The notes beneath the pieces are model-generated. The model did not search any database, had not been told where the DNA came from, and saw nothing but the letters and a program-made list of their open reading frames with translations. DNA of 64,000 nt from Endocalyx cinctus (lineage: Eukaryota > Ascomycota > Sordariomycetes > Amphisphaeriales > Apiosporaceae): assembly GCA_001600455.1 (NCBI GenBank), contig BCKC01000004.1, forward strand, positions 2,170,001-2,234,000, in the 5' to 3' direction. Positions 48,318 through 59,978 of this stretch are shown piece after piece (the stretch's first letter is position 1; every line of letters starts with the position of its first letter). A program made the position numbers and the translations under genes.

Positions 48318-51300
48318 ATGTCAACGGATCCAAGCATCGAAGCAGCGAGTAAGTACCAATATACCAGCACAACGGTATAACCGTTTTCTATCGACAACCT
48401 ATTTGGCATCCTATCAATTCGATCTATCGCATTCAACATAGAAGTTTATACCATCATTTCTTTATCGATAACTAATAAATTAGCAGTTGCTGCGCCGAAT
48501 CTTAATCTGACTCCCGAAGAGAAGCGAGTATACATTCAGTTGTTTCGACAAGCCGATACCGATAACGTGGGTGTTGTCACTGGCGAGGTAGCTGTTAAGT
48601 TCTTTGAGAAGACGAGACTCGATTCGCGCGTGTTGGGAGAGGTTAGTTTTTTTTTTTTTTTACTTTTATTCAGTTTCATATATCCACACACATATATACA
48701 TATATTCCTATATCAGTATCTGTTTATTTTCAAGAATAAGGAGTGATCTAACCCTATCTCTCACATCTGCTGTTAGATCTGGCAAATAGCAGACCAGGAA
48801 AACCGTGGCTTTTTGTTACCTACCGGCTTCTCCCTCGTCCTACGACTCATCGGCCATGCTCAGGCTGGTCGCGAACCAACTCAAGAACTTGCCCTACAGC
48901 CAGGCCCCCTGCCGAGATTCGATGGTATCAACATCGGACCCGCCAACCCTCCACCTCCCGCTACCCCAGCACCCCTACAAGCCCAGGCAACCGGGAGTGG
49001 TCCAATACGAATCCCAGCCTTGACTCCTGAGAAGGTATCGCAATATGCCAGCTTGTTCGAGAGACAGAATTTGCAAAATGGCAGCATGCTTCCCGGTGAC
49101 CAGGCCAAGAATATCTTTGAAAAATCAGGACTCCCCAATGAGATTCTAGGGCGCATTTGGCAACTTGCTGATACCGAGCAGAGGGGTGCACTCGTCATGA
49201 CGGAATTTGTCATTGCCATGCATTTGCTTACCTCCATGAAGTCGGGCACTTTGAGAGGTCTCCCCAATATCCTGCCTGCCGCACTTTATGAAGCGGCTAC
49301 GAGACGTGGGTCTGCTGCCAGGCAGAGCCCTACAGCCACCGGAAATGTCATGTCTGCTATACCACGACAGTTAAGCGGGCAGGCGCAAGTCAGAACGAAC
49401 AGCCCATTGGGACGGCCGCCGCTCAGCCCTTCAGTCAACGGCATGCCTCCTCAGGTTACAGGTGGCAACTGGCTGGTCAACTCTGCCGACAAAGCAAAAT
49501 TTGACCAAATTTACGCCGACTTAGACAAAACGAACAAGGGGTTTATCACTGGGGAGGAAGCTGTACCATTCCTCAGCCAGTCGGGATTGTCTGAAGATGC
49601 CCTTGCCCAAATTTGGGATCTCTCTGACATTAATTCAGAGGGGAAGCTGACAAAGGAAACCTTTGCGGTTGCTATGTACCTCATTCGTCTCCAACGAAGT
49701 CGGAGAGATATTCCGCTTCCTACAACGTTGCCTCCAAATCTAATTCCTCCATCCATGAGGACCCAACCTAGACCAGTGACCCAACCATCGCCGTTCGATG
49801 CTCCCCCTTCTGCACCTGCCCCGGCTCCGGTGATAGCTCCGGCGGCTCCACCTCAGCCACCGAAGTCTGCGCTCGACGATCTCTTTGGGCTCGATGCTTC
49901 TCCTACCCCTCCCCCCCCTCAAGTTGCATCTCCGACAGGAGGATCAGCGTCGAGGGACCCTTTCTCGGGTGGCCCTTCTGCATCTCCAATTCAAGCTTCT
50001 CCTACTGGTAACACGTTCAAACCGTTTATTCCATCCTCGTCTTTCGGCAAGACATTGACATCTCACGACACGGGAGGCTCTAGTGGCTCAGCACAGGCCT
50101 CACGGATGCCACAACCCGCAGCCGTTGAGGATCTACTTGGGGAGAGTGAATCTGACGTCAGCAAAAAGATCACAAATGATTCGATGGAGTTGGCCAATCT
50201 GTCTAACCAAATTGGGTCTTTATCGAAACAGATGCAACAAGTTCAGGGCCAGCGCGGCCAGACCCAGACCGAGATTAACCAAGCTAGCGAGCAAAAGAAG
50301 AATTTCGAACAGAGATTGACCCAGCTACGCACCTTGTACGAGAAAGAGGAGCAAGATGTTCGAACTCTAGAGGCACAGCTCCGAACAATTCGCGAAGAGA
50401 CCAGGAAACTCACTAGTGAGATGGTGACGATTGACGGCACTTATCAGGACTTACAAAACCAACATCGACAGGTTTCGCAAGCTCTCCAGGCAGATCAGCA
50501 GGAGAACGCCAGTCTCAAGCAACGGATCAGTGCAGTGAACGCGGAGATCGCCCAGCTGAAGCCACAAATCGAAAAACTCAAGTCTGAAGCGAGACAGCAG
50601 AAAGGATTGGTAGCGATCAATAAGAAACAGCTTTCCACGACGGAAGGCGAACGAGATAAGCTTAAGACAGAGGTTCAAGATCTGACAAAAAGCAATGAAG
50701 AACTAGCCCGACAGGTCACCGCTAGCTCGCCTGTGGCTGCCTCGGCTCAAATAGCAAGCCCGGCTCCGTCGACATCTAGTGCTAATAATCCATTTTTCCG
50801 GCGAACGCAGAGCTCTGACATTATGGGCGCTTTCTCTTCGCCTCCTATGAAGTCTTATGGTGAGAAGTCCTTTGACGACATCTTTGGTACCGTTGGACCC
50901 AGTAGCACTTCCGGAACGCCGCCACCAGTAACTTTCAAGCAGCAGCACACAGGCGCCTCTGTAGCAAGTGCAGGCTCTTTCACCGCGCCAGCATCCTCGA
51001 CCCCGACGATCAGCCGCCAAGCTACATCAACACTAGATGTTCCTTCTCCGGCGGAATCACGACAGCTCAGCTCGAGTATGCTGCCTTTCGGCGAGACACC
51101 CGAGTCTCTGACATCATCACGCCAAGTATCCCCTCCTCTCAGTCGAGCTAGTGAAAACACTCCCGCCGCAAGCTCTACGCCTGCTCCATTGGAGCCGTCA
51201 CCCACTGGCCAGAGTGTTAACTCTGCGTCTGAGTTAGACCAAACCGCACCCGACGCTCAAACTGAACAAAGTAGCGGCTCGATTCCTGGGGCGTTTCCAG

Positions 51301-52516
51301 ACGATGAGCTCTCAGCCGGTGGTCCAGCTGTGTCCTTCAATACCAACCGAGATAGTGATCCTTTCGGGGGTATGAGAGATACCGGAAATGCCAAGGTGGA
51401 CTTTGATTCCGCCTTCGCCAGTTTTGCTAGCTCTTCGAGTAAGGCGCAGGAGAAGTCGGCGAAGGATACTACGAATGCCTTCTCAAGCTTCCATTCCGAA
51501 TTCCCTCCTATTTCCGAGCTCGAACGAGATGACGACGATTCCGATTCTGCTAGTGAGGGCAACGGCTTTGATGATGACTTCTCGCCCTCGTCTCCGTCCG
51601 CAAAGAAAGCGGAACCTGTTGGTAGTCCAAATGTGCCATCCTCCCCTACCTCGGCGAAGAATGTCCTCGCTATGTCGGACGAGAATGGAGCTACAAAAAC
51701 TCACTCATCCAAACCATCAAAGTATGATTACTGACCTTACCACGCGATCAACCCCACTAAGCTCTACGTACTGCTACTAACACAAGCCTAAGTGATCTAT
51801 CATCGTTCCCCGAACCGCCCAAGATATCACCCACATTCCCCCCTTCGACATCGGATAACCCCTTTCCTTCAGCTCCACCTGTTGCACCAAAAGGTGCTTT
51901 CGACGATTCAGATGATGATTTTGCTGGTCTCGAAGATGCCAAAGAGGGATCGGCAGACGATGAGTTTGCAAACATTTCGCGTTCCAATTTAGATGACTTT
52001 AACCCTGTTTTTGATAGCCCACCCCCAAGTCAGCCCAAGACCGAATCGACCAACGTCTCAAGTGCATTTGGCATCGACAGCAGCTACGACTTCGGCAACG
52101 TATCCTCGTCGTCGGCGGCCACAGCTAGCGCAGCTCCCGCAAATACGAGCTCCACTGCTGGCAAGGAAACTGGAGCATCAGGAAATCATGATTGGGATGC
52201 TATTTTTGCTAGTCTTGATGGCCCTCAGGAGTCTACAAATGTTGAGAATAGTGAAGAAACCCAAACTCCTGCTCAGAGTCAGACCCTATCAAGACCTAGC
52301 ACTGTTGGTAGAGCACTGACCGAAGAAGGAAAACATGACGATCCCCTTGTCAAGAACCTAGTCGAGCTGGGTTACTCGAGGACGGACGCTGTCAACGCTC
52401 TAGAAAAATACGATTACAACCTAGAGAGGGTAAGTTTATAAGTATCGCGAGCAACATAATATGTGTAGAGACTAATGACCTCTTAGGCGGCAAACTTCCT
52501 CACAAACCAATCTTAA
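48318..52516 (+). CDS. EDE1: EH-domain and UBA-domain endocytic scaffold (Ede1/Eps15-like)
   Basis: Five exons (48318-48348, 48487-48641, 48777-51721, 51787-52429, 52487-52516) give about 1,267 residues. Three EH domains bind NPF motifs: residues about 15-95 (NLTPEEKRVYIQLFRQADTD, split over the first three exons), about 146-240 (FERQNLQNG, EILGRIWQLAD) and about 294-385 (FDQIYADLDKTNKGFITGEEA, IWDLSD). A Pro-rich linker, a coiled coil at about 530-715 and a long Ser/Pro/Asp-rich region follow. The end is a UBA domain (DPLVKNLVELGYSRTDAVNALEKY, then ERAANFLTNQS). Known role: an early-arriving scaffold at clathrin-coated pits that binds ubiquitin and adaptors. The acceptors of introns 1 and 3 each have a second in-frame AG, so small isoforms are possible. 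Confidence 0.94.
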
Positions 52517-53426
52517 CCTGACGAATGCGCTTTCTTTTCTCAGTAGAGAGTTGATTATTAAATAAGTACGACGGAGAGCTGATGAATACCCGATGGCGAA
52601 AATTCGTCTTCTAAGTAACATATGGATTGATTTGTGATATAAGAGATACCTTACTTGCATAAGTTGGCGGCATCGCAACTGGAGGATCAAAATTCACCTT
52701 TTACCCCACCCCCTTTCGGTTCCTCTCCTCCTTCTCCCTTTCTTTATCTTTTCTTTCTTTTTTTTCTCTCTCTTATCTTGTCCTTTTCTTATTAGTGGCT
52801 AGTCAAAACGTAGGGCTAATATGGTCCTATGATTTGGTGATAAAACCCATCTTCTATAGCAAGTTGACTATATTCGTCGTTTTGAATCAGGACAAAGCAA
52901 ATGAAGCAGAATGACAGAACAGACAGATGACGGATGATGGTTCAACTGCGGGGAGGCATTAATAATGTATAGTTTCCACTTGTATGGTATACATGTACAC
53001 ATGGATGTATGGATGTATGTATTTCTTCTCAATCCGAGCGATGGATACTCAAAGAACGTAATGGACCACTTATTTCACTCTCACTTAAGTCTATTTGATA
53101 CCGGAATTCTATAATCCGGAATATTAGATGGCAAGTTGTATATGTGAATTCACTCTTTCGGTCCTGTTTCAGAGGCTACTATGTACCAGGGCCCGCCCAG
53201 TCTAGTTATTTCTTATCCGCGAATCAGATGAGGCTCAAAAGAGTTGTAAATACGAATCTCAGTGCTCGGAGTGAAACTGCGCAACATACTTGTTTACGGG
53301 TTTATACGCCTTCAGGGGTCCTTTCAAATCTACTGCAGGATTATAATTACTAGGGAACAAAGCAAAATTGTGCCGCGAGTTTGACATGTACTCAAGCAGC
53401 AAAGACAATATTCCATCACAAAAGCT
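52517..53426. other. Intergenic stretch between converging EDE1 and DUF3176 genes
   Basis: 910 bases of 3' flank, C/T-rich at 52700-52790 and with GGATGTATG-like short repeats near 53000-53020. No gene seen. Confidence 0.5.
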
Positions 53427-55874
53427 CTATCGTAAGTTCCATAACCTTCGACTACCAATTCGTGAATCTGGTAGAGAATAGTCGGTAGAAACATCTGCAA
53501 ACGATTCTTGAGACTTTTTCGGCCGTCTCAATCGCTCAAAACCAATCCCTCTTTCTGATTCATATCCGCTTTGTAGCGCTTGTCCATATTCTACCTGGCC
53601 TAACTGACGTGGTTCCTGCTTTCCGCCAAGGACCTGCACCTTGATTTTATCGGCGAGGTTAAGCATATCGTCCTCGGTGTTGAGATGAAACTCCTTGCCA
53701 TGTGCCTTCGGCCCGACGAGGTTTCCGTCAATCCAACTAACGCCCGCGGGCCCGTGAAAAAGCAACGCCAGCGGAGACCCTTTCCACAGAGGCAATCCGC
53801 GCCTTGCCGCAAACCACGCAACGGAACCGAAGAATATCAGCGTAAGGCCTCCTAACGCTACCGGAAACGCGACCCAGGCCCATCTGACCTTGAGACAGAT
53901 GGCGTATCGGAACTCGTCGCCCAGGGCCCGCTCGCTGTATTCCTGGACTCCGTTTTCTCGAATCCACAACGTTAAAGAGTCGGCCAGCGAGTCCATCGCT
54001 CTCCTGATACTCGTCATATTGACGGATCCCGTCTTATACAGCGAGAGGAGCTGCGTGGGCCCTTGGAAGACGGGTCTCAGAAGCTTGCTCGTACCAATCT
54101 GTCGCGTTACTCGTCCCGGCAGGATCTGGTTGATAGCGTAATCGTACACGTCCTCCGCGAACTCCGCATCGAGCGTGTATATGCACCGCCGCGCCATCAT
54201 GGATTCCGGGAATGACGAGTCAGCCGCTATCGTCGCTCGCGGGTTAAAAGTTATGTTGTACGGCATCCAGCGACTGTCTTCGGGGATAGAATAGCCTCCT
54301 GCCAAGAGCTGCCGACGCTCGTCATCGTTGATGCAACGGGTGTCGACGACGGATAAGAAGTCTTCCGCGACTAATAACCCGTCCTCGGGAGGAGTCGACG
54401 TCTGGCCGTAACCCCACGTCATGCGCGGATCCGACTCCTCGACCACCGTCTCGGTCATCTTTCCGGCCTCGACGACGGCCGTGTACCTGCGCACGCACGG
54501 CTGCAGCACGCACCGCGCCGCCCCATACCCACGACATCGCCAACTCTCGCTCTCCGGCGCACCGTCGCATCCTTGCAACGGTTTGGAGTCGGCCGGGCTG
54601 TATTTGACTATAGAATAATCGGTCTTAATCATGAGCACACCGAAGTCTGAGCCCTGCCCGATTGTCGCGTAGCCCTCAGCGCCTGTGAAATTGCGCGGGA
54701 TCTTTCCAATCCCGAATACGTTAGGGTCTACAGGGATCTGGGTCGAATTTTCGTCGAAGCCGAAGATGTAATTCAGCTCCAAACCATCAAGCTTTGACGT
54801 GATGTTCCAAACGACTACTCTTTCACCTTCGGAGGCCTGAGTTTCGTCGCAGCTTCCGGGAGACCGTGTTTCATTGGACGCCGCATCATTTGAAGACAAG
54901 ATGCAGTTCTCTTCGAAGGTCATCCGGTCCGTCGCATCCTCGCATACGCTACAATAGGCGAGGGTGTTGTACGGCTCAGAAAACGTGCAGTTCCCGGTAG
55001 AGCATTCGTAGTCGGTCAGCGTCTGAGGGACGTAGAATCCCGAGGACATGGAGTCGAGGATGTCGGGAGAGAACCCGTCGTTGTCGTATCGGAGGTAATT
55101 GGTGCGGGGCAGCGAAGCCCGCGTAACGCCGTTCTGGCTCAGGTTTTCTCGTCCGGGTTCCTGGCAGTCGACCGGCTGGACAAGCTGCTGTATAAACGGG
55201 TCTATGCCTACCGAGAGCACGATGACGACGGCGGCGAGCGCCACCAACGGCTCGCGCACGTGGTACTTCATCAGCCAGCGCAGCGACCCGAAGGGCCCGT
55301 TACCGGCGCCCTGAAACCGAACGACGTCCCCGAGCGACCGCGCCCGCTGGTACCAGCCCCACTGCAGCTGGCTCACGCCGGCGGCGAGGATGAGCAGCAT
55401 GGTCGCCTTCAGCACGACCGCGTACACCGACAGCAGCGCGTTGATGGTGATGGAGAAGGGCCATTCCGGCAGCGGTTTTCCCCGGTGCGGGTACACGGTG
55501 GCCAGGACGGCGAAAATGGAGACGAGGAGGATGACGCTGTTGAGGATTTCCCATTTCCAGGTGCTGAGCTGTAACTTTATCCCACCGCCTGGTGATACGG
55601 ACTTTACTGGCACTTCTTTTTCTTCTTTTTCTGCCTCTCCCTCCGTCACTGCCATCGCGGGTTTGTTATTTCCATTCGCCCTATCGTCGAAGTCATTCCG
55701 AGCCGAGCTTGGATCCTGGATGTGGGTGTACTCATAATGGTTACTTCTGAACGACGGCAACGGCTCCTCCATATTTACCGAAAATCTAGATGTGCTAGTT
55801 TCATCATCATTTATAGGCGAGGGAACCCAGTGGCCTAGCTCAGGACCCTGGTGTGCCGTATGTGATGAATCCAT
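53427..55874 (-). CDS. DUF3176 fungal membrane protein
   Basis: Single exon, 815 residues, starting at the ATG 55874-55872. After a disordered acidic N-terminus there is a cluster of three hydrophobic spans at about residues 108-128, 140-165 and 208-228, with the family marks WKWEI, KPLPEWPFSITINALLSV, LSQLQW-type (here VSQLQWGWY) and GIDPFIQQLVQ. A large Cys-containing region of roughly 430 residues with many N-x-S/T sites (for example NETRS, NMTS) is probably extracellular or lumenal. A last span lies at about 665-690, followed by a cytoplasmic tail. DUF3176 proteins are common in Pezizomycotina and have no assigned function. The gene has no introns and looks more GC-rich than its flanks. 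Confidence 0.85.
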   Translation of the reverse strand: MDSSHTAHQGPELGHWVPSPINDDETSTSRFSVNMEEPLPSFRSNHYEYTHIQDPSSARNDFDDRANGNNKPAMAVTEGEAEKEEKEVPVKSVSPGGGIKLQLSTWKWEILNSVILLVSIFAVLATVYPHRGKPLPEWPFSITINALLSVYAVVLKATMLLILAAGVSQLQWGWYQRARSLGDVVRFQGAGNGPFGSLRWLMKYHVREPLVALAAVVIVLSVGIDPFIQQLVQPVDCQEPGRENLSQNGVTRASLPRTNYLRYDNDGFSPDILDSMSSGFYVPQTLTDYECSTGNCTFSEPYNTLAYCSVCEDATDRMTFEENCILSSNDAASNETRSPGSCDETQASEGERVVVWNITSKLDGLELNYIFGFDENSTQIPVDPNVFGIGKIPRNFTGAEGYATIGQGSDFGVLMIKTDYSIVKYSPADSKPLQGCDGAPESESWRCRGYGAARCVLQPCVRRYTAVVEAGKMTETVVEESDPRMTWGYGQTSTPPEDGLLVAEDFLSVVDTRCINDDERRQLLAGGYSIPEDSRWMPYNITFNPRATIAADSSFPESMMARRCIYTLDAEFAEDVYDYAINQILPGRVTRQIGTSKLLRPVFQGPTQLLSLYKTGSVNMTSIRRAMDSLADSLTLWIRENGVQEYSERALGDEFRYAICLKVRWAWVAFPVALGGLTLIFFGSVAWFAARRGLPLWKGSPLALLFHGPAGVSWIDGNLVGPKAHGKEFHLNTEDDMLNLADKIKVQVLGGKQEPRQLGQVEYGQALQSGYESERGIGFERLRRPKKSQESFADVSTDYSLPDSRIGSRRLWNLR

Positions 55875-57261
55875 TGCCCTTCCGCTTATGAATAGTATTT
55901 AGTTGGAGGAGAAAGTGGCATTTTTTTTTTTTTATCTCGTCATTTGGTGTAGTCGCAAATATAAGGGAATCAAAACTGCTAGGCAGGTAAGCTGTTGGTT
56001 GGGTGAGATAAATTCGCTCTTTGCATTTATTTATAATTTTCGTCAGATTATCTACATGCATCTTCATGTTATTGCTTCCTAACCGCCGTCCCCGGGGCCT
56101 ATAGAATACCCTGTCTGCCTGTAACCGGCCAACATGGGGAACGCCAAGGAGAAAATATTTTACCTTTTCAGCTATTACCCTACACTCGTACGTAGTACTC
56201 CCATCATCGCCTTTTTTTTTTCCAGCGTGGACCAAGCAAACTAGGGAATAAGGAATAAGATGTAGCAGATATATTATACGAAAGAAGTACAGAACAGATT
56301 ATAGTTGACGACGAGATTCTTCAGATATGAAGATCATACGTGATGGCCAGAAAATAAACTGCTTACTCGGGTAAAGTCAAACGACAATCATCTCACTGAG
56401 AGGAGGGAATAACTTGGCGGAAATATTTTGGGGTTAGCTGTGGATGGCTGGATGGATGGCGAAGTTCCGGGCTTGTGCCGCAAAATATGGGGTTGTGCTT
56501 AATATAGGATTGTTGCCTATCGTATTGGTGATTACATATATATATAGCCTTATAATATAATAGGAGTTTTCCTTCGATATATAATATATAAAGTTATCAG
56601 ATATGTAAATAGGGTCGTAGTACTAATATAGCAGTTTTACCTTCGTATTGGTGTTTTGTATAATTACGGCATGACTAATCCAATGAACTTCAAGTCTACA
56701 TCTTCTGCGTTTAATCATCAAATTATAAAAATATGAACACAGCCTTTTTCTGATTACAGAAAGCTGTATCAGGTCTTGCAATTCATAGGCTTAGTTATAT
56801 CGATATCGACAATAGACATTGGACGTAGAAAGAAGTATACAAGCAATGTAGAAATTCCATATACCGGGCAGATAGGTAATCGAAGAAGTCAAATCAGATG
56901 GCCTGGAATAACCACTCTACCGTCGATAGAGAGAAGGCGATGATATTTTTGAGATAAAGTCTTGAAATCCTATTCAAATTCCTGTATGTCAAATTTAAGC
57001 AGGCATACCCTATACGATAGTGCTGAGGAGGTGTCTTATAATCTCTACGATCGAAAAGGTTCTTTGACCATTCGTATTATTGTCTTGACAATCTAGGTAG
57101 GCAGTTATTATTATTATTTAGCGATCTGTAAGTACACATACGATGGATAATTTTTAGGTCTTGGAAATACTACAAGCTTATTGAATGTTCTATGAGTATC
57201 ATGTACCTGAGGTAAAATGGTTGGTGTCTATCAGCTAGGAAACAATGGCTATTGCTGGATA

Positions 57262-57307
<46 letters not shown>

Positions 57308-58184
57308 TATACTTAGGCCTACAGTAGTGATTCATGAATAGTCTAGATACAATATAATACTTCTTTGGCGATTATCCCTCGACACACGGGGCACAATGAC
57401 CTGTGTGGATAAGTACCTAGGTACCGATACTCTGAATTGAATTTTACACTGGATAGGTAGTTACCTCATCGAACTCACTTGTCCTTCTAGATATAGTGAT
57501 GAACTAATCAGTGTACTCTGAAGTGCATATCACCGCTGAAATCCTTTGATATGGTTACCATTGCCGTGAAGAGTGGCACTTGCAACATACTACTTACCTA
57601 TTCGCCCCTCGCTTGCTTGCGACGTATATATGTCAACAACAATCACTTTCTTCGGGTAATAAACAGGTCCTAATTCTTCATTACTTCAGGCCTAGTAAAC
57701 ATATGCTTGAGTACCTTGGACTTCCTAGACAAACTCTTCTGCGTGTTCAATTGAGTACTTTTATGACCCCACCTCTCACTACCCATCACCGTCAACTTTC
57801 AAGTACACAGTCACTCGCATAAACCGAACATTAACAATATTAGTACAGTCGCCAAAGTACCTGGAAAACGTCAGGAATATTATTTTCTGATTTCTCTTCC
57901 GGTTCTTATAGTATTTCTTCCGAAAAAAAAAATCGTTCTTTCCTGACCAGCTTTCTTAAGCAAAAATCAAAATTTCTACATCAAGGTACCACTTTATCCT
58001 GTCACTTCCTTCTTGTGTCTCTATTTTTTTTTCTTATCAAAGATCTCCCTCTCATTTATGATTCTTGTTGATACCGATATATACTAATGAATGGTTATTC
58101 CAAGTATTAGCACTGCTTTCTTATTTCTAGTACTTATTTCTGGTAGTTACCTATCACGTTTCCTTCTACCTTTGAGTCGCAACC
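55875..58184. other. Intergenic region upstream of two divergent genes
   Basis: 2.3 kb of AT-rich sequence holding both promoters, a (CA)14 microsatellite at 57269-57296 and an exact TACCTAGGTA palindrome at 57414-57423. Short frames such as 57580-57822 look random. Confidence 0.5.
57269..57296. repeat. (CA)14 microsatellite flanked by TA repeats
   Basis: Fourteen CA units in a row, with TATATA on the left and (TA)n on the right up to about 57308. Confidence 0.95.
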
Positions 58185-59978
58185 ATGAACCCGAATATCA
58201 TCCACCCGATTCGCCAGCCCATGACATGGTCTAATGTCATCAAATCTCAAACCAAGGAGGGCAATCATCGTCACGAAGCTTCTCTTTCTGACAGCCAACC
58301 AATCACTTGGTCTACCGTTGTATCCCAGCCTTCATCGCTAGAAAAAAATGAGACCCCCTCTCCTTCTGGCAAGCGCGTGACTTTTAAGGCTCCTACACGC
58401 CATGGAAGTCCCTCGGTTGCTACTTCCTCTCAATTGCATAAATCCTTCGACTCAAGAATGAGCTTAACGCCAAAACATGGCGTGTTTCCTTCTGCGGCCA
58501 TTTCTCAGAGCAAGAACAAGAAGGTTCCTCCTACTTCCCCCCACAAACCCACCAACCGTATCTTTAATCGACGGGAGAAAATGCCTAAGAAATTAACTTA
58601 TGAATGGTCCTCGGATTATATGGCTAGCTGTGAGAAGAAGTACGTCGAGGAGAAGGAAAATCTTAAATTACATGGACTTTCAATTATGCATAACAACGGC
58701 CTTCTTATGGCACTACGCCAGCACGGCAGCGACAAAAATACACCTACCGCAAAGACGCGAGATGACAAAGATGGATCTCGCAGTATTCGCGCCGCCATTG
58801 CAGCAGCTGCTCGTGAAGCAGCTACTAGAATTAGCGCTAACAGAGGCCGTAGCACCAAGCTCTCCCGATTCACAACCTTCATGCCCGGAAAACCCACGAC
58901 TATTACTAAATCCATCATCCCTTTGCGACATGATCACGCTAGATGCTCCGATTGGCTTGACTACTACGACGAGGATCTCGAAAAGATCTGCCAGAAAGCT
59001 CGAGACGCGGGGGTTCACCCTCTGCCCACCATCATCGCGACGGCGCAGGAAGTATCCGAAGATGAACAAGCACAGTATGCGACGAGTGGCTTTCACGCCG
59101 AAGATAGATATGGATATTGTAATGAGAATGACATCCCTAGACTTGCTTGGCGGACATCCGACGACGACCGATACGCGAGTGATTCGGACGAATACCGTGC
59201 AATGATGAGCGAGACCCTCGTACTTTCAACCGTCGACTACCAAGAACTTCCGCAGTATTCTCACACGTCGAAGCATACGGCATCTAGGACATGGGTTAGC
59301 GAAGAAGAGAAGGAGCGGGTTCGCTTCGAAAAGATTCAGGCAAATCTGCGCCATCACAGCATGGACGAGTCTCCAGTTGTTCCTCGTACATTTAAGGAAT
59401 ATCTCGAGCTGAAACAAAACGATGCCATCATGAATCAACGTCACATGAACCATCAGATTCAGGAGCGACTGCTCGAAATGGATACGATCCGTTGCGACGT
59501 CGAAGCCGGCAAACCCATCGCGCAGATGCCACAGCTGGTGATGGAACCGCAGATGCTTAAGTACATCACCCACGAAGACGGCTTGACGGCCGTAGGGGCT
59601 CGACCGTCGGTATGGAGCAATGCCTGCCTCCACGGAGGCAATATCGATTGGCCTTCGCTGAAAGAATATAAGCAGGAAGGAGACGAACGCGCGAAGGGAC
59701 GATACGATCGCTTCTTGCCTCTACCACGATCCCAGAAGCTCGACGAAAAGCACGCGTATCTCGCCGAAGGACCCGATGCGGTGCCAAGATACGGGCCTGG
59801 AGTGCCACCGGAGCTTCGTAAGGTAGCCACTTGGGCGACTCACCCCATGTACGATGGTATCACGACGTTCGAGGCAAAAGAGTTGGAAAACCCAACCCAG
59901 GAAATCTCCAAGGAAGAGCTCCCGGTTCAGTTTCGGACTCTCATGGATGATATCGACGCTGACGGTAACGACATCTAA
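58185..59978 (+). CDS. Hypothetical fungal protein, largely disordered
   Basis: Single exon, 597 residues, starting MNPNIIHPIRQPMTWSNVIKSQ. I do not recognise a family. The first 150 residues are Ser/Thr/Lys/Pro rich and contain two similar short motifs, PMTWSNVIKSQ and PITWSTVVSQP. A basic Ala-rich stretch follows (about 200-220). The C-terminal 350 residues are charged with short predicted helices (EKERVRFEKIQANL, RTFKEYLELKQ) and end in an acidic DDIDADGNDI. No membrane span, signal peptide or catalytic motif is visible. Codon use and the long frame with a clean ATG support a real gene. A protein-binding or regulatory role is only a guess. Confidence 0.75.
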   Translation: MNPNIIHPIRQPMTWSNVIKSQTKEGNHRHEASLSDSQPITWSTVVSQPSSLEKNETPSPSGKRVTFKAPTRHGSPSVATSSQLHKSFDSRMSLTPKHGVFPSAAISQSKNKKVPPTSPHKPTNRIFNRREKMPKKLTYEWSSDYMASCEKKYVEEKENLKLHGLSIMHNNGLLMALRQHGSDKNTPTAKTRDDKDGSRSIRAAIAAAAREAATRISANRGRSTKLSRFTTFMPGKPTTITKSIIPLRHDHARCSDWLDYYDEDLEKICQKARDAGVHPLPTIIATAQEVSEDEQAQYATSGFHAEDRYGYCNENDIPRLAWRTSDDDRYASDSDEYRAMMSETLVLSTVDYQELPQYSHTSKHTASRTWVSEEEKERVRFEKIQANLRHHSMDESPVVPRTFKEYLELKQNDAIMNQRHMNHQIQERLLEMDTIRCDVEAGKPIAQMPQLVMEPQMLKYITHEDGLTAVGARPSVWSNACLHGGNIDWPSLKEYKQEGDERAKGRYDRFLPLPRSQKLDEKHAYLAEGPDAVPRYGPGVPPELRKVATWATHPMYDGITTFEAKELENPTQEISKEELPVQFRTLMDDIDADGNDI

